Of a stretch of 13,820 nucleotides of DNA, positions 1-5,169 are shown piece after piece. The DNA comes from CAYILC01 sp964364145 (lineage in GTDB: Bacteria > Patescibacteriota > Microgenomatia > UBA1400 > UBA12028), in assembly GCA_964364145.1 (NCBI GenBank), contig CAYILC010000021.1, forward strand, positions 1 through 13,820, read 5' to 3'. The notes under the pieces were generated by a model. That model did no database searches and had not been told where the DNA came from. It worked only from the letters and a program-made list of their open reading frames with translations. Position 1 is the stretch's first letter, and each line of letters opens with the position of its first letter. A program made the translations under genes and the position numbers.

Positions 1-2
1 TT

Positions 3-968
3 TTTGCATTTCTCGTTGGAGCAGGAGTATACGTTTTTGCCTTTTCTATTCCTTTCTCGATATGGAAGGGATTGAGCGTTCCATTATTTGTTTTGGTTTG
101 CGTTGCACTCATCGTGACATTAGTTTTGGGTAAAACGACAAAAGGATCTACACGATGGGTTTCGTTTGGATCGGCGCAGTTTCAGCCATCGCAAGTGACA
201 AAACCATTGCTCGCGTTATATCTGTGTGTTTTGTTAAGGCAAAAAAAGCAATCAAAAAAACTCGCGCGAATTATGTTGGCAGCCTTGCCGATATTCTTAG
301 TCTTTGCTCAACCTGACTTAGGAACAACCTTAGTGTTGATCTCAGCCTTTACGCTATCTCTTTATTTCTCTCAAATTCAACTGAAAATTCTTTTTGGATT
401 GACAACCTTGGGACTATGTATAGGAGCAATCAGTTGGTCGTTGGTGCTTCGCGACTATCAAAAGCAACGCATTCTTTCCTTTTTATCTCCAACAGAGGAC
501 GTTTTAGGGAGGGATTATCATACAAATCAATCGATCATAGCGATTGGTTCTGGGAAGATCGTTGGCCGCGGTTTGGGTCATGGAACCGAATCCTCTTTGC
601 GTTTTTTACCAGAGCGCCAAACCGACTTTATGTTTGCTTCGTACGCCGAAGAACTCGGGCTTGTTGGTATCGTTCTCCTCCTTTTTCTGTATATGCTCCT
701 TTTCGCCGTGTTGCTCTGGATGAGTATGAAAATAGTTGATCCTGTTGGCAAAGGATTTACCCTCACCATGATCGGTACGCTGTTTGTTCAAACAGGAATG
801 AATATCGGGATGAATCTTGGTCTTCTGCCCATCACTGGTATTACTTTACCTCTGATATCACTCGGTGGTAGCTCAATTATTTCTATATTTTTCACGTTTG
901 GATTGATCGCCAGCGCATATCGGGCCAATCCCAGGCGTCATCTGGTTGAAATACGTTCTTTCGTCTGA
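3..968 (+). CDS. rodA: RodA/FtsW-family (SEDS) peptidoglycan polymerase, 5' end outside window
   Basis: SEDS glycosyltransferases polymerise lipid II into glycan strands in the inner membrane, working with a class B PBP. The frame is open from base 3, so the N-terminus lies outside the window; a TTG at 72 is internal, not a real start. Numbering from codon 72: KGSTRW and FQPSQ (residues 24-40) match the family's G-x-x-RW...FQPSE loop, the QPDLGT motif lies at 80-85, FLPERQTDF at 178-186 carries the conserved periplasmic Asp (D185) thought to be catalytic, and NIGMNLGLLPITGITLP near 245-260 is the typical late membrane segment. About eight hydrophobic segments are visible. The FLPERxTDF and NIGMN-LPITG wording fits RodA better than FtsW, but the missing N-terminus leaves this open. 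Family membership is secure. The promoter of the next operon lies in its last codons. Confidence 0.9.
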   Translation, partial: FAFLVGAGVYVFAFSIPFSIWKGLSVPLFVLVCVALIVTLVLGKTTKGSTRWVSFGSAQFQPSQVTKPLLALYLCVLLRQKKQSKKLARIMLAALPIFLVFAQPDLGTTLVLISAFTLSLYFSQIQLKILFGLTTLGLCIGAISWSLVLRDYQKQRILSFLSPTEDVLGRDYHTNQSIIAIGSGKIVGRGLGHGTESSLRFLPERQTDFMFASYAEELGLVGIVLLLFLYMLLFAVLLWMSMKIVDPVGKGFTLTMIGTLFVQTGMNIGMNLGLLPITGITLPLISLGGSSIISIFFTFGLIASAYRANPRRHLVEIRSFV

Positions 969-974
969 TACAAT
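946..974 (+). promoter_or_regulatory. Sigma-70-type promoter for the rplU operon, probably giving a leaderless mRNA
   Basis: TTGAAA at 946-951 and TACAAT at 969-974 are separated by exactly 17 bases. Transcription starting about 7 bases after the -10 box would begin at or next to the ATG at 981. No Shine-Dalgarno-like sequence precedes that ATG. The promoter lies inside the 3' end of the upstream rodA-like gene. The boxes are seen directly; their use as a promoter is inferred. Confidence 0.55.
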
Positions 975-980
975 GCCCGA

Positions 981-1301
981 ATGATGAAATACGCCATTGT
1001 AAAACTTCAAGGTAAGCAGTTCCGTGTTGAGGAAGGCATGGATCTCACCGTTGACCGTATGCCTCAAGATGAGAAGGCTGCGATCGTTTTATCTGACGTG
1101 TTGATGGTTGTTGATGGTGACAACGTTCAAATTGGAACTCCAATATTAGCTGATGCAAAGATAAAAGCGACTGTTTTCAAACATGAAAAAGGCGACAAGA
1201 TTCGCGTAGCAACCTATAAGGCAAAGTCCAAACAACGCAAGGTTCACGGACATCGCCAAGCAGAGACGGTACTCCACATTGATGCCATCTCCGCCAAGTA
1301 A
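981..1301 (+). CDS. rplU: 50S ribosomal protein L21
   Basis: L21 binds 23S rRNA in the large ribosomal subunit. The protein is 106 residues (105 if the second ATG at 984 is used), close to the usual length of about 103. The N-terminus KYAIVKLQGKQFRVEEG matches the family signature YAIVxxGGKQYxVxxG, and the C-terminal KAKSKQRKVHGHRQ region matches the conserved KRKKxYRRxxGHRQ segment. ATGATG gives two possible starts; the family pattern M-x-A-I fits 984, while the predicted transcription start coincides with 981. It appears to be the first gene of an operon with the methyltransferase, rpmA and parB genes. Confidence 0.97.
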   Translation: MMKYAIVKLQGKQFRVEEGMDLTVDRMPQDEKAAIVLSDVLMVVDGDNVQIGTPILADAKIKATVFKHEKGDKIRVATYKAKSKQRKVHGHRQAETVLHIDAISAK

Positions 1302-1310
1302 GGCAGAGAT

Positions 1311-2465
1311 ATGACACATCTTTTTTTCCTCGGTCGACAGCACGATCTTTCTCAGGCAGAGATTGAGATAGTATTGCAAAGATTTGGCGTTACATCTTTA
1401 ATCGAAGTTGTCACCCCAGCAATTGTTTCTGTTGACCTTCCCGAGTCCATTTCTCCTTCCGATCTCATGAACGTTTTGGGTGGAACCGTAAAGATTGCAG
1501 TTTTGCTTGCTGACCTTGAAACCATCAATACTGAAGAAATCGAAAAAGAAATCGCCAACCAAATAGACAACGACGGCAATGCAAAAACACGCCGAACATT
1601 TGTCCTTGCCGAACATAATCGAAATCATCTCGACGCGATTTCACATAAGACCATTAAAAGACTTCTTACATCAAAAGATCTTTCTGTTCGGTATATTGAA
1701 ACTTCACGCGAAGGCGCCGAAGCGGGGCTATTGCTTGAAGGTAAAGTTACCGAGTACCACGTTATTCACCTTGTTACAAAAACGGTGCTTGCTAAAACAG
1801 TTGCGGTGCAAGACGTGCACAACTGGAGTCATCGCGACATGGACAAGCCGTATCGCGACAAGAAAAAAGGCATGATTCCGCCAAAACTCGCGAGAACAAT
1901 GATAAACTTGGCTGTTGGTGAAAATGATCCAAAATCAATAACAGTGTTTGATCCATTTTGCGGAACAGGAACAATTCTCATGGAAGGTTTGATGGTTGGT
2001 GTAACGGTCATGGGTAGCGATCTTGATCATGAAGCCGTACATGGCGCTGGGCAAAATCTTCAATGGGTAGTGAAAGAGTACGGGGTTCCGGAACCAGCTC
2101 GATTGAGTATTCAAGATGCAACCCAAGTATCGCTACAGGAAGTTGGAAATAAAGTTGACTGCATTGTCACGGAACCTTTCCTAGGAAAGCCAAATCCTAC
2201 TCCAGCAAACGTCGATAACATTCTCAAAGGTCTGGAAAAAATGTATATTGGTGCGTTCAAACAATGGAAATTGATCTTAAAAACAGGCGGAAAAGTGGCT
2301 ATAGTTTTTCCCGTGGTCACTCTTGGAAAAAGCGTGAAAACAGTGCAGTCTGTGATTGACAGGCTAGAATCACTCGGCTATACTCGTGAAAATGGTCCGT
2401 ACATCTATACAAAGTTGCACGCGCCAGTTCAACGGGCGGTGTATGTGTATCGGTTGAAGGAGTAA
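1311..2465 (+). CDS. TRM11/TrmG10-type RNA (guanine-N2) methyltransferase-like protein
   Basis: This is a 384-residue protein with the layout of TRM11-family enzymes, which in archaea and eukaryotes methylate G10 of tRNA using S-adenosylmethionine. The N-terminal half (about 1-165) is in the place of the THUMP/RNA-binding region. A linker with QDVHNWSHRDMDKPYRD (167-183) and PPKLARTMINLA (190-201) matches the conserved segment before the catalytic domain. SAM-binding motif I is FDPFCGTGT (213-221) and the acidic motif II is SDLD (236-239). The usual catalytic D/N-PPY motif appears as TEPFLG (287-292), which is divergent. It starts 9 bases after rplU with AAGG upstream, and ends 6 bases before rpmA. 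The methyltransferase fold is secure; the tRNA G10 target is inferred, and an rRNA target is possible given the neighbours. Confidence 0.8.
   Translation: MTHLFFLGRQHDLSQAEIEIVLQRFGVTSLIEVVTPAIVSVDLPESISPSDLMNVLGGTVKIAVLLADLETINTEEIEKEIANQIDNDGNAKTRRTFVLAEHNRNHLDAISHKTIKRLLTSKDLSVRYIETSREGAEAGLLLEGKVTEYHVIHLVTKTVLAKTVAVQDVHNWSHRDMDKPYRDKKKGMIPPKLARTMINLAVGENDPKSITVFDPFCGTGTILMEGLMVGVTVMGSDLDHEAVHGAGQNLQWVVKEYGVPEPARLSIQDATQVSLQEVGNKVDCIVTEPFLGKPNPTPANVDNILKGLEKMYIGAFKQWKLILKTGGKVAIVFPVVTLGKSVKTVQSVIDRLESLGYTRENGPYIYTKLHAPVQRAVYVYRLKE
2457..2462 (+). promoter_or_regulatory. Strong Shine-Dalgarno site of rpmA
   Basis: AAGGAG lies inside the last codons of the methyltransferase gene, 9 bases before the rpmA ATG. 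It shows that Shine-Dalgarno initiation is used here inside operons, in contrast to rplU and lepB, which show no such site. Confidence 0.6.
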
Positions 2466-2471
2466 CAGGCT

Positions 2472-2723
2472 ATGGCACACGTTAAAGCGGGTGGAGCAAC
2501 ACGACAAGGTCAACCACGACCAGGCAAACGCTTGGGTGTTAAAAAATTTGGTGGTGAAAAGATTCATGTAGGGCAAATTATCATTCGTCAGCGCGGTTTG
2601 GTGTATAAACCAGGAAAAAACGTAAAAGTAGGACGCGATCACACAATCTTCTCGATGCTTGATGGTATTGTGACGTTTAGTAAACGCTTCGGCAAAACCG
2701 TAGTCAATGTGTTCCAGAAATAA
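2472..2723 (+). CDS. rpmA: 50S ribosomal protein L27
   Basis: L27 sits near the peptidyl-transferase centre, its N-terminal tail reaching towards the P-site tRNA. The 83-residue product opens MAHVKAGGATRQG and continues KRLGVKKFGGE...IIIRQRG...PGKNVKVGRDHTIF...DG, the full family signature, at the usual length of about 85. It begins directly at MAH, so it lacks the cleaved N-terminal extension of Firmicutes L27, and no Prp protease gene is nearby. The usual GRDSNPKRLG stretch is here GQPRPGKRLG, same length but without the DSN residues. Operon position after rplU and the methyltransferase gene is clear, with parB 4 bases downstream. Confidence 0.97.
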   Translation: MAHVKAGGATRQGQPRPGKRLGVKKFGGEKIHVGQIIIRQRGLVYKPGKNVKVGRDHTIFSMLDGIVTFSKRFGKTVVNVFQK

Positions 2724-2727
2724 TCAT

Positions 2728-3567
2728 ATGCCAACTCAAGGCAAAAACACCCAGCAAACTGTCCAAAATATCCCTGTAGATCATCTACAGCCAAATCCAC
2801 TTCAACCGCGCGGAACGATTATTGCGGAAGAATTAACAGAATTGGTGAGTTCGATTAAACGGTATGGTATTTTAGAGCCCTTGGTTATCGCGCATACTCC
2901 TGCAGGATACCAAATTATTGCCGGTGAAAGACGGTGGCGCGCGGCCAAACTTGCCGGATTAGAAACCGTTCCGGCGATCATCAAAGAAACCACGCCTTCC
3001 GAGATGTTGGAAATGGCCATTATCGAGAATGTCCAACGCGTTGACTTAAACCCACTCGATCGAGCGCAAGCGTTTGACCGACTGCAACGAGATTACAACT
3101 TATCTACAACTGACATCGCAGAACGCATCGGCAAATCGTTGCCGTATGTTTCCAACTCTATTCGTCTGTTGCGCTTGCCCGCTGCTCTTCAGGATGGATT
3201 GATTGGCGGGATGATCAGCGAGGGTCACGCGCGGGCGCTGGCAAGTATTGAAGATCCGCGCCTCATGGTTGAGGCATACAAAATCATTATGAAGGAAAAC
3301 GGATCGGTGCGGCGCGCAGAGGATTTAGCCCGGCGTATGAAAGCGAAGTCTGGTTTTAACAATGACTTGCCGGCTCCCGGACACAAACCGTTTCTTGTGA
3401 GTAAGCAGATTGATGACTGGGAAGAAAAACTGCAGAAAACGTTTGGTGACAATTCAAAAGTGAAGTTGACGAGGTCTAAACGCGAAACGAAAGTCATTAT
3501 TGCCCTCAAAGGCGACCCCGAAAAAACACAAGCTAAACTTGATCTTCTGTTGAAACTTACCGAATAA
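2728..3567 (+). CDS. parB: ParB/Spo0J-family chromosome partitioning protein
   Basis: ParB is a CTP-dependent DNA clamp that loads at parS sites and works with ParA to segregate the origin region. From the ATG at 2728 the product is 279 residues, a usual length. The N-terminal CTPase domain shows LQPNPLQPR (20-28), GERRWRA (66-72) and ENVQR (100-104), the boxes that bind CTP. A helix-turn-helix lies at about 125-148 (STTDIAERIGKSLPYVSNSI), followed by EGHARAL (165-171) of the DNA-binding domain and a C-terminal region likely to dimerise. An upstream ATG at 2707 is in frame but overlaps rpmA and adds residues unlike the family, so 2728 is preferred. No parA is adjacent in this window and I saw no parS-like palindrome. 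It converges on lepB with an 11-base gap. Confidence 0.93.
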   Translation: MPTQGKNTQQTVQNIPVDHLQPNPLQPRGTIIAEELTELVSSIKRYGILEPLVIAHTPAGYQIIAGERRWRAAKLAGLETVPAIIKETTPSEMLEMAIIENVQRVDLNPLDRAQAFDRLQRDYNLSTTDIAERIGKSLPYVSNSIRLLRLPAALQDGLIGGMISEGHARALASIEDPRLMVEAYKIIMKENGSVRRAEDLARRMKAKSGFNNDLPAPGHKPFLVSKQIDDWEEKLQKTFGDNSKVKLTRSKRETKVIIALKGDPEKTQAKLDLLLKLTE

Positions 3568-3578
3568 AACTTCTGAAT

Positions 3579-4160
3579 TTAAAAAGCGTAGTGAGCCTTT
3601 ACCAATAAACCTGCATTTTTTAGTGGCCAATAACGGAAAAATGCTTTACCGACGATTTCTTTTGATGTAATTGGCCCCCACGATCGGGAGTCGCTTGAGT
3701 GAGGACGATTATCTCCCGATACAAAATATTCATCTGGTCCTAAAACGATAGGTCCGCGAGAAATGAATACTCCGGCAAGTGTCTGGTTCTCTGCCGAGAG
3801 GTATGGCTCGTCAAGCTTTTCGCCATTGATGAAGAATCCATTTTCTTTTACCTCAACAGTTTCACCGGGAAGACCAATCATGCGTTTGATAAAATCACAT
3901 CCTGTTCCGGTAGGACATTGTGCGGATTCCGGAGCTTTGAATACAACAACATCGCCACGTTTTGGTTTTCCAGTGCGATAGCTAATCTTGTCTGTAAGCA
4001 AATAATCGCCATTATCAAACATCGGATACATGGAGAGCCCGTTCACCTGGTGCGGTTGGGCAAAAAAGAGATACACAATGAGCAAGATAGAAATCACAAT
4101 GACTATAGACTGCGTTATCTCGAGGAAAAACTCACCAATTGATTCAAAGAAACTTGCCAT
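3579..4160 (-). CDS. lepB: Signal peptidase I
   Basis: Signal peptidase I removes signal peptides from secreted proteins at the outer face of the membrane. The product is 193 residues, a single-span, Gram-positive-like size. A membrane segment covers about residues 17-34, followed by GLSMYPMF (41-48) with nucleophile Ser43, RGDVVVF (68-74), DFIKRMIGLPGE (89-100) with general base Lys92, and SGDNRPHSSDSRSWG (box E). All catalytic elements are present. The frame is open further upstream to 4235, but the extra 25 residues do not resemble the family and the predicted promoter lies between, so the ATG at 4160 is chosen. A likely client is the secreted protein encoded at 5170-6975, whose signal peptide ends ARA. 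Confidence 0.95.
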   Translation of the reverse strand: MASFFESIGEFFLEITQSIVIVISILLIVYLFFAQPHQVNGLSMYPMFDNGDYLLTDKISYRTGKPKRGDVVVFKAPESAQCPTGTGCDFIKRMIGLPGETVEVKENGFFINGEKLDEPYLSAENQTLAGVFISRGPIVLGPDEYFVSGDNRPHSSDSRSWGPITSKEIVGKAFFRYWPLKNAGLLVKAHYAF

Positions 4161-4170
4161 ATGACAGTCT

Positions 4171-4201
4171 ATTATATGATAAGATGTGGGGCATTGCGCA
4201 A
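4171..4201 (-). promoter_or_regulatory. Candidate lepB promoter with perfect -10 box and near-leaderless start
   Basis: On the - strand a perfect TATAAT (bases 4176 to 4171) lies 10 bases before the lepB ATG. A weak TTGCGC -35 (4201-4196) is 19 bases upstream of it, so the -35 is poor. Transcription would begin near 4164, leaving about 4 bases of leader and no room for a Shine-Dalgarno site. On the + strand a TATGAT (4175-4180) overlaps it and could serve the tRNA, but its spacing to the nearest TTGCCA is only 15. Confidence 0.4.
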
Positions 4202-4237
4202 GAGGCCGAATTGCCTCATCAGAAACACAACGCAAAA

Positions 4238-4311
4238 GGCTTCTTAGCTCAGTTGGTTAGAGCGCTTCATTCACATTGAAGAGGTCGCTGGTTCGAATCC
4301 AGCAGGAGCCA
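4238..4311 (+). tRNA. tRNA-Val (anticodon CAC)
   Basis: A full cloverleaf can be folded by eye. The acceptor stem is GGCTTCT (4238-4244) with AGGAGCC (4304-4310), 7 pairs including one G-T. The D stem is GCTC/GAGC, the anticodon stem CTTCA/TGAAG (4265-4269, 4277-4281) with loop TTCACAT, giving anticodon CAC at 4272-4274 for the valine codon GTG. The T stem is GCTGG/CCAGC with loop TTCGAAT. The discriminator base is A4311 and the next bases are CAG, so the CCA end is not encoded and must be added after transcription. It is 77 bases from the divergent lepB and 13 bases ahead of dinD. Confidence 0.97.
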
Positions 4312-4324
4312 CAGAGGAAGATAT

Positions 4325-5140
4325 ATGACGAGCGTAATACCAATCGCATCTCAAAATAAAGACTTTGAAAGCTTGAAGAAAGTCGATGAGAACGGTGTTG
4401 AATTTTGGACTGCTCGAGAAATAATGAATCCTCTTGGCTACACTAGATGGGAAAACTTTGAAGATGTTGTCAAAAAAGCGCTGCAAGCTTGTGTAACTAG
4501 CAGTGAGCTCCCCACAAACCATTTTCGTGAGGTTACGAAAATGGTTGTTGTAGGGTCAAATACAGTAAGACAAGTAAAAGATTGGCAAATTGATCGATAT
4601 GCGTGCTATTTGATTGCGCAAAACGGTGATCCAAAAAAACCTCAGATTGCAAAGGCTCAGACATATTTTGCTATACAAACGAGAAAGCAAGAAGTGTTCG
4701 AACAATTAGCAGATGATGGCAAAAGAATATTTATTAGGCATGAAGTCACTCAGCATAACAAGAAACTTTTTCAAACAGCGAAAAGTGCTGGAGTCACTCA
4801 ATTCGGAAAGTTTAACGATGCTGGCTATAGAGGTTTATATGGAATTTCTCTTTCAGAAATTGAACGTAAGAAGGAAATTAAGAAAGGTGAGCTACTTGAT
4901 AGAGCTGGAGCGACGGAACTTGCTGCAAACTTATTCCGTATTACGCAAACTGATGAGAAATTAAAGAGAGACAACATTCATGGAAACATTCACGCTTCAC
5001 AAGTTCATAACATGATTGGGGGAAAGGTTCGACAAACTATCAAAAACATTGGAGGAACTTTGCCAGAGCATTTGCTTCCAGAAAAGCACATTAAAGAACT
5101 TGAGAAAGTGCAGAAAAAAATAGCGAAACAGTTGAGTTAG
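4325..5140 (+). CDS. dinD: DNA damage-inducible protein D (DinD) homologue
   Basis: The 271-residue protein matches E. coli DinD along its whole length as I recall that sequence. Signatures include FWTAREIMNPLGYTRWENF (27-45), RYACYLIAQNGDPKKP (91-106), QTYFAIQTRKQE (112-123), GYRGLYG (167-173), GATELAANLFRITQTDEKLKRD (start 195) and GKVRQTIKNIGGTLPE (233-248). In E. coli the gene belongs to the LexA regulon and the protein has been reported to inhibit RecA activities; here that role is inferred only. GAGGA (4314-4318) lies 6 bases before the ATG. The gene starts 13 bases after tRNA-Val, so it is probably transcribed with the tRNA or inserted behind it. No LexA-box-like palindrome was seen upstream. 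Base use looks A-richer than in the ribosomal operon. Confidence 0.9.
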   Translation: MTSVIPIASQNKDFESLKKVDENGVEFWTAREIMNPLGYTRWENFEDVVKKALQACVTSSELPTNHFREVTKMVVVGSNTVRQVKDWQIDRYACYLIAQNGDPKKPQIAKAQTYFAIQTRKQEVFEQLADDGKRIFIRHEVTQHNKKLFQTAKSAGVTQFGKFNDAGYRGLYGISLSEIERKKEIKKGELLDRAGATELAANLFRITQTDEKLKRDNIHGNIHASQVHNMIGGKVRQTIKNIGGTLPEHLLPEKHIKELEKVQKKIAKQLS

Positions 5141-5151
5141 AGTAACTCGAC
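5131..5151. terminator. Hairpin at the dinD stop codon, possible bidirectional terminator
   Basis: GTTGAGTTA (5131-5139) pairs with TAACTCGAC (5143-5151) in 9 pairs (one wobble) around a 3-base loop; the stop TAG is inside it. On the + strand the following bases are only loosely T-rich. On the - strand, serving the convergent secreted-protein gene, a run of seven T lies about ten bases after the stem. It sits between two converging genes where a terminator is expected. The stem is seen; its function is inferred. Confidence 0.4.
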
Positions 5152-5169
5152 TACGCATTCAAACTTTAT

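Noticed and set aside
416..739. 107-residue + strand frame inside the rodA-like gene
   Set aside because: Composition is arginine/phenylalanine-rich and resembles no family; it is a shadow of the well-supported SEDS frame.
3225..3509. 94-residue - strand frame inside parB
   Set aside because: Lies wholly opposite conserved ParB sequence and shows no domain signature.
4202..4217. Small hairpin GAGGC-CGAATT-GCCTC ahead of the tRNA
   Set aside because: Only 5 pairs, no T-run and no ligand-binding shape; could arise by chance or be part of the tRNA leader, so not annotated.
4161..4235. N-terminal extension of lepB to 4235
   Set aside because: The extra residues do not resemble signal peptidases, contain Cys and polar residues before the membrane anchor, and would cover the predicted -10 box.
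4141..4325. LexA/SOS box controlling dinD
   Set aside because: No CTG-N10-CAG or GAAC-N4-GTTC palindrome is visible upstream of the tRNA or of dinD.
4238..5169. Possible attL/attR repeat of the tRNA-Val 3' end flanking dinD
   Set aside because: No copy of the T-arm or acceptor sequence was found between dinD and the next gene, and no integrase is present; insertion by site-specific recombination is not supported within the window.
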